From Pseudomonas veronii (GTDB taxonomy: Bacteria > Pseudomonadota > Gammaproteobacteria > Pseudomonadales > Pseudomonadaceae), in the NCBI RefSeq assembly GCF_001439695.1, contig NZ_JYLL01000017.1, positions 57,793 through 121,792 of the forward strand: a DNA stretch of 64,000 nucleotides. Reading direction: 5' to 3'. The notes beneath the pieces are model-generated. The model was given only the letters and a program-made list of their open reading frames with translations, was not told the DNA's origin and made no database searches. A program made the position numbers and the translations under genes. This document shows positions 16,370 through 25,583 of this stretch, one piece after another (position 1 is the stretch's first letter; each line of letters begins with the position of its first letter).

Positions 16370-19300
16370 TCAGGCGAGGTTGAAAAACAGCGTACTGGCC
16401 TGACTCTCGTTGATCTCGCTGCGGTGGAATGCCACGCGTTGTGCGCTGCTCAGGCCTTTGGTGGTGTCGGCTGCCGCGCCCAGGCTGTGTTCCTGCGGTG
16501 TCTTGAGGCGCGCGCTGATAAACGCCCTGGGCGTGGTCCAGTCGGTCGAGTAGTGGAAGTGTGCATACCACAGCACCTTATGGGTGCTGCGGTCGGTGAT
16601 GGTGTATTCGTCCAGGTAATCCGGCCGGGCGGACTTGATGCGTCGGCGGCTGATGGTTTTTTTGATGCTTATCGCGTTGCGGGCCTTCAGCCATTGCACG
16701 CCGGAGGGTGTCGGCGGGTGCTGTTGGGTCATCCTCAGCACATTGTCTACGGATTGTTGATAGAGGGCTGTGGTGGCGTCGCTGAGGGTCTTTTTGACGG
16801 TGCTGGCCAGGGCCACGTCGCCTTGCGCGAGGTTCTTCTGGCTCAGGGCTTGCTCGATACTGCGCGTGGCTTGCTCCAGGCGCTGGGCGTGTTGATGGTA
16901 CAAGTATTCGATGCCGATGGGCGTGCGTTGGGCTTGGCTGGCCAGGCCGGTGATCCGTTGTTTGAAGTCCGGTAGGCCGTCGAGCAGGTTCTGGCCGGCG
17001 TCCACGCTGGTTTGCAGGTCGATGGGCGTGTTCACCGTTTGTTCGCTCCTGGCCCGTTGCACCCAAAAGCCGTCCGGTTTCTCGTGAAACGTGGCCACCA
17101 CGGTGTTGGACAAGGGCGAGCGAACATCCACCAGCCCGGTGTCCAGGCCTGTGGCGGACAATTGCGGCTCACCGACGACCATGCCGTGGTAACGGGTGCG
17201 GATGAATTTTTTCTGCGGGTGTGGCGGGACGGGCGGCGGGCTGGGGGTGGCTCTCAGTGAGGTGCGTCGGTCGGCCATTTGCGCAAGATGGGTGCTGGCG
17301 CGTTTGGTGTACTCGCCGAGTTGCTCGCGCAGGCGGGTCAACGGTTCCGTCAGGGAGACGCTGGGGAATTCCGTGGGAAAGTCCTGCAGGCGCTCGCCCA
17401 GCACCGTGAACTGTTCGATCAGGCTGCCCAGGGTCTCGATCTGTTCGTCGATGCGCTTGTCACTGCGCTCGCGCAGGGTGTCGCGCAGGGCCTGGATGGC
17501 GATGTCGCAGGCGTCGACAATATGGTCGATGGCGGCCCATGCCAGTGGTGCGCTGAGGGTGGTGGTTTCGCGCAGGCACAGGTTGCGGGCCAAGGTGACT
17601 TGCAACGCCTTGAGGTCGCCGCTGCTGTAGGCAGGCAGCAGGCTTTTGGTGTTCTTGATCAGGCGCAGGCCTTCGCCGGGCAGGTCACGCAGTTCGTTGA
17701 ACCGCGTTTCGAAGTAGTCCAGGCGCTCGATCATGCCGTGCAGTATTGCGTTCATTTGCAGTGCGTCGGGGATGTTGCGCACGCGTGCGTCGGCGGCCTG
17801 CTTCGCGATGTGGTCGAGGATTGTACGGAGTTTGGGCGTAAAGGCTTTGAGCACTTCGTTGAGCCCGGCCCAGCTCAGGCTCAACTGAGCCTTGAGATAC
17901 CCCACGGCGCTGTGCAGGTAGTCCGGCGTGGGGGCAAGTACATTCAATTCTTTCAGGTTTTTCAGGGCGGTCTCGTAGTCTGTGCGTTGGGCCTCCAGTT
18001 GATCGAGGTAAGCCCTTTGCGCGGCCTGGGCCGAGGTGGGCGGTGCGTCGACCAGTGCCTGATAAGTCTTTTCCAGGGTGTCCTGGGCGGTCTTTTTTTG
18101 TTGCTCGAAGGCGGTGATCTGCCTGCGCAGTTGGCTGGCCTGACGTTCGGCTTGCGCCCGGGCTTTGCGCTCCCGGCTTCTTGAACCGCCGCCACGCAGG
18201 CGCAGCCGGGTGTCGATGAACCACTCGCCCTTGAGATTGCCGATCAGAAAGGGACCGTTGCGCGCGGGTTGTTGGGGATCGGTGATCTGCACTTCGTCAT
18301 TCTCATCCACCGTCACTTCGAACCAGCGTTCGCCGACCTGTGCGTACCATTTATCGAGCAGCGGGTAGAGGTGGCGATGGGGGCCGATGCGCGATGAGGC
18401 CTTGTTGCGCACCTTCGGCTTTTCGACCTTGAAACTGTCCAGCAGGCTGCCCAGGTCGCTGGGGCTGCGGTTGATCGCGGCCAGGGTGTGCAGTGCATGC
18501 GGGTGATTGCCTGGCAGCTCAACTGCCGAAAGGTTGGCCAATTGTTTGACTGTCACGGGCTTGGCGATCACCTCGGGCCTGGCGGCAGGTTTCGGTGCCG
18601 GCTCGTCCTTGCTCAAGGCGGGGGCTGACGGCGCTTCGCGGCTGGCGATGTGCAGGGTCAACACCATGCCCAGGTTGAGCAACAGCCCGACCAGGGCGGA
18701 CCATTCGGCCGGTTTGTCCTTCTGCTGTTGCGCGTCGACGACCGCTTGCACCTGATCCAGGATCTGCCAGATCCAGGCGGCGGTGTTCACGGTGCGGCCC
18801 AGGAACGGCAGGGCTGCGTTGAATATCAGCCAGCCCGCCTGCTTGAGCGAGGCCCAGCGACTTTCGGCATTCGACGCCGACTGACGGTCGGCCAGCGTGA
18901 TCAGCGCGTTGGCGTTGGCCTTGAACAGCTCGCCGGGCAGATCACCGCTGAGCACTTGCGTGCCCAGGTCCATGGGCCCGCTCATCATCACGAGTTTGAC
19001 CGGGTCCGCCAGCAACGTCACGACTGCCCAGGGCGAGGGCAGTTCGCCAGGGAATGCGTAGCGTGCGTAGTCGTCGCGCACGTTGTCCGGCAGCCAGGCC
19101 AGGACCGAGTCGCGCAGGTGGCGTGATTGGCGGATCGCATACAGCAGGTCGGCCGGTGACGGATATTGCAGCAGTTGTAATTCCGCCATCGGGCGATACA
19201 ACAGGCAGGGCCCGGCGTTCGTGTCCTGGGGGCCAATCACAAACATGTTGCTCACCACGTCTTGCGTGTCGGCGCTGCGGTTTTTCGGCAGGAAGGCCAG

Positions 19301-20965
19301 GGGACGAAGAACGATGGCTTGCCCGTCGACCTGACGGTCCGCTGCCTCTGGCGCCAGCACGGCAGCGACGTAGCGATACCCCAGTTCGTCGATCCCGGCG
19401 TGTCGGCTCATCTTGTATTGCAAGGCTTGCAGCGGCAGTTGGATGCGCAAATGGCTGCTGTACAGGGCGCGTCGGCGGCTGGATTCGAGCGGGTTGTCGA
19501 GCAACTTGCTTTTGGCCAGGGCCGGGTAGTGTTGGCCGACGTCCACCTTGCGGATCAGCGTTTCGATGTATGCCATGGTCAGCCACGCCGGCACGGTGCT
19601 GCTGTTGCGCAAGCGCACGCTTTTGTCGCCGAGGGGCAGGCCGATCAGGTTTTGCAGGGCCAGGTCGGCCAGGCTGAAGGTGGTGGTGTCGACCTTGCCC
19701 GGCAGGGTGAAACTGCCCCACACAATCGGGCTGCGTACCTGAATCTCGATGTTCTCCAGGCGCAGGTTCGCCGCGTCGGTGTGGTCCTTGAGCATTTCGG
19801 CGCGCAGTCTGTCGAGCGCGTAGGTCTGGATGTGCGGGATGTCATCGTCGTAGGACTTGCCCGCGTTGAGGCTGTGCAGCGCGGCGAGGTCTTTCAGGTA
19901 GCGTGCGTAGAGACTCAGGTCGGTGGTGGAGGCGGATGTCAGCCAGGACGGGAGTGCGTCGAGGTAGGGTTTGAGGTCGGGTTGCTTTTCGCCGACCAGC
20001 TCTTGGGTGGCCGGTGGCAGGTTGAGTGAGGATTCGCTGGGGGCGGTGCGCCGCAGTTGCTGAGTGTCGAGCTGCCCGATGAACGCAAGCTGTTGGGCAA
20101 TCAGCGTGCAAGCCTGGTGATCGAAAAAATGCCCGGTGGGTTCGAACAGTCGCCATTGGATGTCAGTGGGTGCATGGCGACCTACGTAGCCGGGCAAGCT
20201 CTGGCCCAGTTGCTCCAGCGTGGCGAATTTCTCGTAGCCGTTGAACAGGGAGTACGTGAGGATAAGCGTCTCGCCGTCGTGGTTGCCGATCAGCACGGCA
20301 ATCGACAGCAGGCCCAGGTGGGTGACGGTTGCGCCATCGACCTGATCGACGTCCACCAGGTAGGCGCGGCAGGCGAATGCATCGTCGCTCTGGCGGCGTG
20401 TCAGTTCCGGCGCGGCGTACAGCGTGCGGGCCATGGCGCAGTCCTGCTCGTCCCAGCCGTCGACGCGGGTCACGTTCCACACCGAGCGCAGCGTGCTGGA
20501 CAAGGCTTGCCAGTGGGGGCCGGAGGTGCCGTTGCTGGAGTTCCAGAACGCCACTTGTTGTTCCTGGTAGGCGGTGAGCATCACCGGTGCCAGCAGGTTG
20601 ATCAGGGTGGCGATCTGCGTGATGCGTACCGGCAGGTGTGCGGTGGGTTGCTGGTTTTTCGGCTGGATAAGGTAGTGCGCGCCTTCGATGTAGAGCGCGG
20701 GTTCACCTGAGATGGCCTGATTGGTGAGGATGTCGGTGAGGGTTTGGTGCGCGGTGGGGCCGGCGACGATTTCATCGTCGACAATGCCCCATGTCGGCGT
20801 GCCGACCATGGCGATGTCCGGGTCGATGCCCAGGTCCGGGTAGAGTTCTTGCAACGAGCGGCGTAACAGCGTGCTGGCGGCTTCCCGGAAGGCGGGGCCG
20901 ACGCAGAGTTGGGTGACCAGCGTATCGGAGGGGTTGTAACGAAGGGTGGAGGTTTGTTGGCTCAT
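16370..20965 (-). CDS. Giant protein, possible DUF6543/dermonecrotic-toxin-like (paralogue 2)
   Basis: 1,531 residues from the ATG at 20965 (MSQQTSTL), preferred over the ATG at 20983 because GGCAGGA lies at ribosome-site distance. Collinear with paralogue 1: SLQELYPDLGIDPDIAMV, AYQEQQVAFWNSSNG, WRLFEPTGHFFDHQAC, two hydrophobic helices at about 705-730 and 755-775 (GWLIFNAALPFLGRTVNTAA; LLLNLGMVLTLHIA), FIRTRYHGMVVGE near 1250 and VLWYAHFHYSTDW near the end. Similarity runs over the whole length but is only moderate, so the duplication is old. A 12-bp palindrome AACTATATAGTT (21048-21059) lies in its upstream region. Toxin activity is inferred from family resemblance only. Confidence 0.6.
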   Translation of the reverse strand: MSQQTSTLRYNPSDTLVTQLCVGPAFREAASTLLRRSLQELYPDLGIDPDIAMVGTPTWGIVDDEIVAGPTAHQTLTDILTNQAISGEPALYIEGAHYLIQPKNQQPTAHLPVRITQIATLINLLAPVMLTAYQEQQVAFWNSSNGTSGPHWQALSSTLRSVWNVTRVDGWDEQDCAMARTLYAAPELTRRQSDDAFACRAYLVDVDQVDGATVTHLGLLSIAVLIGNHDGETLILTYSLFNGYEKFATLEQLGQSLPGYVGRHAPTDIQWRLFEPTGHFFDHQACTLIAQQLAFIGQLDTQQLRRTAPSESSLNLPPATQELVGEKQPDLKPYLDALPSWLTSASTTDLSLYARYLKDLAALHSLNAGKSYDDDIPHIQTYALDRLRAEMLKDHTDAANLRLENIEIQVRSPIVWGSFTLPGKVDTTTFSLADLALQNLIGLPLGDKSVRLRNSSTVPAWLTMAYIETLIRKVDVGQHYPALAKSKLLDNPLESSRRRALYSSHLRIQLPLQALQYKMSRHAGIDELGYRYVAAVLAPEAADRQVDGQAIVLRPLAFLPKNRSADTQDVVSNMFVIGPQDTNAGPCLLYRPMAELQLLQYPSPADLLYAIRQSRHLRDSVLAWLPDNVRDDYARYAFPGELPSPWAVVTLLADPVKLVMMSGPMDLGTQVLSGDLPGELFKANANALITLADRQSASNAESRWASLKQAGWLIFNAALPFLGRTVNTAAWIWQILDQVQAVVDAQQQKDKPAEWSALVGLLLNLGMVLTLHIASREAPSAPALSKDEPAPKPAARPEVIAKPVTVKQLANLSAVELPGNHPHALHTLAAINRSPSDLGSLLDSFKVEKPKVRNKASSRIGPHRHLYPLLDKWYAQVGERWFEVTVDENDEVQITDPQQPARNGPFLIGNLKGEWFIDTRLRLRGGGSRSRERKARAQAERQASQLRRQITAFEQQKKTAQDTLEKTYQALVDAPPTSAQAAQRAYLDQLEAQRTDYETALKNLKELNVLAPTPDYLHSAVGYLKAQLSLSWAGLNEVLKAFTPKLRTILDHIAKQAADARVRNIPDALQMNAILHGMIERLDYFETRFNELRDLPGEGLRLIKNTKSLLPAYSSGDLKALQVTLARNLCLRETTTLSAPLAWAAIDHIVDACDIAIQALRDTLRERSDKRIDEQIETLGSLIEQFTVLGERLQDFPTEFPSVSLTEPLTRLREQLGEYTKRASTHLAQMADRRTSLRATPSPPPVPPHPQKKFIRTRYHGMVVGEPQLSATGLDTGLVDVRSPLSNTVVATFHEKPDGFWVQRARSEQTVNTPIDLQTSVDAGQNLLDGLPDFKQRITGLASQAQRTPIGIEYLYHQHAQRLEQATRSIEQALSQKNLAQGDVALASTVKKTLSDATTALYQQSVDNVLRMTQQHPPTPSGVQWLKARNAISIKKTISRRRIKSARPDYLDEYTITDRSTHKVLWYAHFHYSTDWTTPRAFISARLKTPQEHSLGAAADTTKGLSSAQRVAFHRSEINESQASTLFFNLA

Positions 20966-21094
20966 GGGTTCCTGCCTTGCCATTTCATGGACGCTGCCGG
21001 AAGAACAGCTTCGGCATGCTAGAAAGCGGCAAGGCAGGGAGGAGGCTAACTATATAGTTGGCCGAGGGTTTTTACGCGGGTTCGGCTGTACGAT

Positions 21095-22072
21095 TCAGGC
21101 CAGTTCACCGCACAGATCGAGTTCCACCAGGTGCCGGATGGTCTGGGTGTCGAGCCCGGCGCCGAGCAGCGCGTTGAGTTTGCCGAACGCCGCTTCACGG
21201 GTCATGCCGCCACCGGACAGCACGCCCATTGCACGCAAACGGCTGCCGGCTTCGTACACGTCCAGTTCCACGCCGCCCTCATGGCATTGGGTGATCGCGA
21301 CCACGACCACGCCTTGCGCCTGCGCGCGCTGGAGGCTGGCGAGGAACTCGGGGTTATCGCTGGGCCCGGTGCCGCTGCCGAAGCATTCCAGGATCAGCGC
21401 CTGCAGGCCGCTGCCGATCAAACCGTCCAGTTGGGGCGCGCCGATACCCGGCACCAACGGCAGCACGCCGACATTGGCCAGGGCCTTGGGCTGACGGTAG
21501 TCCAGCGCTGCAGGAATCGACGCGGCGCGGGCCACGCCGCCCTGGCGTTGCAACGCGGCGAACGGGTGGCGCCCGAAGCTGCGGACTTTCGCGCAGCGTG
21601 TCGGCGCCATCAGCGTGCCGTGGAAGTACAACTGCACACCCGGCGCCAGGCCTTGGCCCAGGGCCAGCAGCGCACCGCTGACGTTTTCCCAGGCATCGCT
21701 GTCGGGTACGCCGGCCGGGAGCATGGAGCCGGTGAACAGCACCGGCGCCGGCAGGCCCAACAGTTGGAAGCTCATGGCGGCTGCGCTGTAGGCCAAGGTG
21801 TCGGTGCCGTGCAGGATCAGCACCGCGTCGCAACCGTCGTCCACGGCTTCGACCACGGCAGTGCGCAGGCGCTGCCAGTAGGCCGGGGTCATGTTGGCGC
21901 TGTCGATCAGCGGCGACATTTCCCGGAAGCGCCATGTAGGCACCGGCTGGCTGGCGAGTTGTTCGCGCATGCGGGCTTCGAAACCGGATGCGGGGGTCAG
22001 GCCGTTGGCACTGGCTTGCATGCCGATGGTGCCGCCGGTGTAGAGCACCATGACGTTGTTAGCTGCTTGCAT
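21095..22072 (-). CDS. ansA: L-asparaginase (cytoplasmic type I-like)
   Basis: 325 residues from the ATG at 22072 (MQAANNVMVLYTGG); no signal peptide, so cytoplasmic. Both catalytic triads of the family are visible: the nucleophile threonine in LYTGGTIGM, and the second threonine with aspartate in ILHGTDTLAYSAAAMSF. VLFTGSMLPAG follows. It hydrolyses asparagine to aspartate and ammonia. Aspartase (23977-25401) would then release fumarate and more ammonia, with a symporter between them, so the block is an asparagine/aspartate catabolic set. A terminator separates it from agcS, so it may have its own promoter in the short gap. Confidence 0.9.
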   Translation of the reverse strand: MQAANNVMVLYTGGTIGMQASANGLTPASGFEARMREQLASQPVPTWRFREMSPLIDSANMTPAYWQRLRTAVVEAVDDGCDAVLILHGTDTLAYSAAAMSFQLLGLPAPVLFTGSMLPAGVPDSDAWENVSGALLALGQGLAPGVQLYFHGTLMAPTRCAKVRSFGRHPFAALQRQGGVARAASIPAALDYRQPKALANVGVLPLVPGIGAPQLDGLIGSGLQALILECFGSGTGPSDNPEFLASLQRAQAQGVVVVAITQCHEGGVELDVYEAGSRLRAMGVLSGGGMTREAAFGKLNALLGAGLDTQTIRHLVELDLCGELA

Positions 22073-22089
22073 CGAAAATCTCCTGAACG

Positions 22090-22133
22090 AAAAACGCCGC
22101 CAAGCCCAGAGCATGCCCAAGGCCCGGCGGCGT
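22090..22133 (-). terminator. Terminator after the AgcS symporter gene
   Basis: On the minus strand ACGCCGCC pairs with GGCGGCGT across a 28-base loop that itself contains GGGC...GCCC pairing, and the stem is followed by five T residues. It lies 12 bases after the agcS stop. Confidence 0.75.
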
Positions 22134-22144
22134 GTCATCTGCGC

Positions 22145-23596
22145 TTAGCGTTGCGACAGTGCGATCGATTCAGCAGGCGCTTTAGCGGCAGGCTCCGGTT
22201 TCACCGGGTTGGCCGGCCAGGCCTTGTGGTCCAGGTCCAGGTCGGGGAACTGGCTGGAGTCGAACACCGGGGTCTTGATCCCCGCCGCGCGCTGGTTGTC
22301 GTAGTCATTCAGGATACGCATGGCGATCTTGAACAGGAACGCCAGGGCGAACAGGTTGACGAACGCGAGCATCGTCATGGTGATGTCGGCGAAGGCGAAC
22401 ACGGTGCTCAGGTTCTCGATCGAACCCCAGAAAATCAGCACCAGCACCAACGCGCGGTAGCCCATCAGCACCTTGCGGTTGTTGCCGACCAGGAAGCGCA
22501 GGTTGCTCTCGCCGAGGTAGTAGTTGTACATGATCGAGGTGAACACGAACAACGCCAGGGCCACCGAGATGAACATCCGGCCCCAGTCGCCGACCACGGC
22601 TGCCAGGGAGTTCTGGGTCAGGGCAATGCCGTCGCCTTCAAAGCCCGGGGTGTAGAAACCGGAGAGCAGGATCAGCAAGGCGGTGCAGGTGCAGATCACG
22701 AAAGTATCGAGGAACACGCTGAACGCTTGCACCACGCCTTGGGCGATCGGATGTTCCACCGACGCGACCGCCGCCACGTTAGGCGCACTGCCCAAACCGG
22801 CTTCGTTGGCGAATACGCCGCGCTTCACACCCATGATGATCGCACTGCCCACCAGGCCGCCGAAGGCCTGGTCGAGGCCGAACGCGCTCTTGACGATGGT
22901 CGCGAGCATGGCCGGCACGTGGTCGAATTGCAGCACGATCACGTAGAGGGTCACCGCGATGTAGACCAGGGTCTTGACCGGCACCAGCAGGTCGGCGATC
23001 GAGGCGATCCGCTTGATCCCGCCGATGAACACCAGGCCCAGCAATGCCGCCAGGGCCAGGCCGGTGTAGGTGGTGTCGAGGCCGAAGGCGTTGTTCAGCG
23101 AATGCGTCACGGCATGGGCTTGCAGGCCGTTGAAGGCAAAACCGAAAGTCACCAGCAGCAGGAACGCCATCACCATGCCCAGCCAGCGCTTGTGCAGGCC
23201 GTGCTGGATGTAATAAGCCGGGCCGCCGCGGAAGGTGCCTTCGGCGTCGGTGCGCTTGTACAACTGGCCGAGGGAGCACTCGATAAAGCTCGAGGACATG
23301 CCCACCAACGCGGTGACCCACATCCAGAACACGGCACCGGGGCCGCCCAGGGTCACGGCAATGCCGACACCGGCGATGTTACCGGCACCGACGCGGCCGG
23401 CCAGGCTGAGCATCAGCGCCTGGAACGAACTGAGCTGGTCGGAGCTGTTTTTCAGGCTGTCGCGAAACACCGAAAACATGTGGAAAAAGTGACGCAACTG
23501 AACGAAACGCGAGCGGATCGTGAAATAACCGCCGAGCCCGACAATGAGCACGATCAGTACTTTCCCTGAGAGGAAGTCGTTGATGACTTCGAGCAT
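22145..23596 (-). CDS. Sodium:alanine/glycine symporter family protein (AgcS)
   Basis: 483 residues from the ATG at 23596 (MLEVINDFLSGKVLI), with GAGGA upstream. About ten membrane helices. Family signatures: FQALMLSLAGRVGAGNIAGV near residue 60, FRGGPAYYIQHGL, and MGVKRGVFANEAGLGSAPN, the conserved AgcS motif. It imports a small neutral amino acid with Na+ across the inner membrane. Its position between asparaginase and aspartase suggests a role in uptake of a substrate of that pathway or of its products, but the family normally takes alanine or glycine. The 380-bp gap upstream (23597-23976) holds the aspartase terminator and a possible minus-strand -10 box TATAGT near 23773, and no gene. 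Confidence 0.92.
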   Translation of the reverse strand: MLEVINDFLSGKVLIVLIVGLGGYFTIRSRFVQLRHFFHMFSVFRDSLKNSSDQLSSFQALMLSLAGRVGAGNIAGVGIAVTLGGPGAVFWMWVTALVGMSSSFIECSLGQLYKRTDAEGTFRGGPAYYIQHGLHKRWLGMVMAFLLLVTFGFAFNGLQAHAVTHSLNNAFGLDTTYTGLALAALLGLVFIGGIKRIASIADLLVPVKTLVYIAVTLYVIVLQFDHVPAMLATIVKSAFGLDQAFGGLVGSAIIMGVKRGVFANEAGLGSAPNVAAVASVEHPIAQGVVQAFSVFLDTFVICTCTALLILLSGFYTPGFEGDGIALTQNSLAAVVGDWGRMFISVALALFVFTSIMYNYYLGESNLRFLVGNNRKVLMGYRALVLVLIFWGSIENLSTVFAFADITMTMLAFVNLFALAFLFKIAMRILNDYDNQRAAGIKTPVFDSSQFPDLDLDHKAWPANPVKPEPAAKAPAESIALSQR

Positions 23597-23887
23597 GGAG
23601 TGTTCCTCGCTGATTTTTCTAATGGCAAACGCAGGACGGTTCGACGCTGTCACTTGGCACCAGGCAGTGCGCGACGGTTCGACCCGATCCTTTTGCGGGT
23701 GTTGTTATTCATGCGTTTTCGCGTGTGTCCGGGCCTCGTTACCGATGGCCGCTGGCGCGAAGAGGGGCGGCACTATACCTAGGCGAACGTGATCCGTCTG
23801 CCTGGGCTGATTAAAGGTTTCAGCCAGGGCGTGGCGGGCAGGTTCGATATTGGAATTTTTATGGGCGTCATTTCACAACCTTGAGGC

Positions 23888-23922
23888 AAAAAAAAGGGCC
23901 TGAAGAACGAGCCTTCAGGCCC
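23888..23922 (-). terminator. Rho-independent terminator after aspA
   Basis: On the minus strand a perfect 10-bp stem GGGCCTGAAG/CTTCAGGCCC with a seven-base loop, followed by eight T residues. It lies 54 bases after the aspA stop. Confidence 0.95.
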
Positions 23923-23976
23923 TCAAAAGGTGAGAGGTGTCTAGTCCCTCAACCTGGTGAGCGGTGCAACAAACGC

Positions 23977-25401
23977 TTAGGCCTTCAGCGGGACCAAACG
24001 TGGAGCAATCATGTTTTCGGGGCGCAGGATGTCGTCGAGCATGGCGTCGTCGAGCAAGCCTTCTTCGCGCACCAGTTCCAGCACGCCGCGGCCGCTTTCG
24101 AGGGCGATACGCGCGATGCGGGTGGCGTTTTCATAGCCGATGTACGGGTTCAGCGCGGTGACCAGGCCGATGGAGTGCTCCACCAACTCGCGGCAGCGGG
24201 CTTCGTTGGCGGTGATGCCGACGATGCAGTGCTCGCGCAGCATGTCCATGGCCCGTTGCAGCAGGCGGATCGAGTCGAAGATCTTGAAGGCGATCAACGG
24301 TTCCATCACGTTCAACTGCAGTTGGCCGCCTTCGGCTGCCATGGTCAGGGCCAGGTCGTTGCCGATCACTTGGAAGGCCACTTGGTTGACGGCTTCCGGG
24401 ATCACCGGGTTGACCTTGCCAGGCATGATCGAGCTGCCAGGCTGGCGGGCCGGCAGGTTGATCTCGTTGATGCCGGTACGTGGGCCGCTGGACAGCAGGC
24501 GCAGGTCGTTGCAGATCTTCGACAGCTTCACCGCGGTACGCTTGAGCATGCCGGAGAACAATACGAAGGCGCCCATGTCGGAGGTGGCTTCGATCAAGTC
24601 CGCCGCCGGCACCAGTGGCTGGCCGCTGATGGTGGCCAGGCGTTGTACGGCCAGGGCCTGGTAGCGCGGGTCGGCGTTGATGCCGGTGCCGATGGCGGTG
24701 CCGCCCAGGTTCACTTCGGTCAACAGCTCCGGCGCCAGGGTTTTCAGGCGGGCCAGGTCTTCGTTGAGGGTGGTGGCAAAGGCGCGGAATTCCTGGCCGA
24801 GGGTCATCGGCACGGCGTCTTGCAACTGGGTGCGGCCCATTTTCAGTACATGGTTGAACTCGACACCCTTGGCGGCGAACGCTTGGATCAGGCTGTCGAG
24901 GCTGGCCAGCAGCGCGTCATGGCCCAACAGCAGACCCAGGCGGATCGCGGTCGGGTAGGCGTCGTTGGTCGACTGCGCCATGTTCACGTCGTTGTTCGGG
25001 TGCAGGTACTGGTACTCGCCCTTGTTGTGGCCCATGGCCTCCAACGCGATGTTGGCGATGACTTCGTTGGCATTCATGTTGGTTGAAGTGCCAGCGCCGC
25101 CTTGAATCATGTCCACCACGAATTCTTCGTGGAAGTCGCCGCGGATCAGGCGGGCACAGGCTTCGCTGATCGCAGCGTGCTTGGCTTCGCTGAGCTGGCC
25201 CAACTCGCGGTTCGCGTCAGCGGCGGCTTGCTTGACCATTGCCAGGCCGACCACCAATTTCGGGTAATGCGAAATCGGAACGCCCGAGAGGCGGAAGTTA
25301 TTCACCGCTCGCAGGGTCTGGATGCCGTAATACGCTTGAGCAGGTACTTCGAGTACGCCAAGCAGGTCTTTTTCTGTGCGGAATGATGCAGCGGAGGACA
25401 T
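23977..25401 (-). CDS. aspA: Aspartate ammonia-lyase (aspartase)
   Basis: 474 residues from the ATG at 25401 (MSSAASFRTEKDLLG); an in-frame ATG four codons earlier is possible. It belongs to the fumarase/aspartase superfamily and reversibly deaminates aspartate to fumarate and ammonia as a cytoplasmic homotetramer. Visible family elements are GGAGTSTNMNANEVIANIA, NNDVNMAQSTNDAYPTAIRL, KMGRTQLQDAVPMTLGQEF, LGGTAIGTGINA and the signature loop GSSIMPGKVNPVIPEAVNQV containing the catalytic serine. It is divergent from a LysR-type regulator and ends in a strong terminator. Aspartase is preferred over class II fumarase because of overall resemblance and the nearby asparaginase. Confidence 0.93.
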   Translation of the reverse strand: MSSAASFRTEKDLLGVLEVPAQAYYGIQTLRAVNNFRLSGVPISHYPKLVVGLAMVKQAAADANRELGQLSEAKHAAISEACARLIRGDFHEEFVVDMIQGGAGTSTNMNANEVIANIALEAMGHNKGEYQYLHPNNDVNMAQSTNDAYPTAIRLGLLLGHDALLASLDSLIQAFAAKGVEFNHVLKMGRTQLQDAVPMTLGQEFRAFATTLNEDLARLKTLAPELLTEVNLGGTAIGTGINADPRYQALAVQRLATISGQPLVPAADLIEATSDMGAFVLFSGMLKRTAVKLSKICNDLRLLSSGPRTGINEINLPARQPGSSIMPGKVNPVIPEAVNQVAFQVIGNDLALTMAAEGGQLQLNVMEPLIAFKIFDSIRLLQRAMDMLREHCIVGITANEARCRELVEHSIGLVTALNPYIGYENATRIARIALESGRGVLELVREEGLLDDAMLDDILRPENMIAPRLVPLKA

Positions 25402-25497
25402 GACGGAAATCATCTCGATATGGACCCGGAACTGGCCGGAACGCTGTGAATGCTAGGCTTGTGGAAGTTTTTGGGCCAATGCTGTTAAACACTGGCC

Positions 25498-25514
25498 TAT
25501 GCACAAACGGCATA
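25498..25514. promoter_or_regulatory. LysR-type box between aspA and its divergent regulator
   Basis: TATGC-ACAAACG-GCATA is a perfect 5-7-5 dyad of the T-N11-A form expected of LysR regulators. It sits in the middle of the 182-bp divergent gap, where it could serve both promoters. Confidence 0.55.
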
Positions 25515-25583
25515 ATAGGCGTGTGACCCGGCTATCATGGCGGGCGTGTGTGCCAAAATGGTGCATACCCGTGGGAGGAACTG

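Noticed and set aside
21131..23569. 812-residue plus-strand frame across ansA and agcS
   Set aside because: Spans two real minus-strand genes and their terminator, and is His/Gln/Arg-rich as antisense frames of GC-rich genes are.
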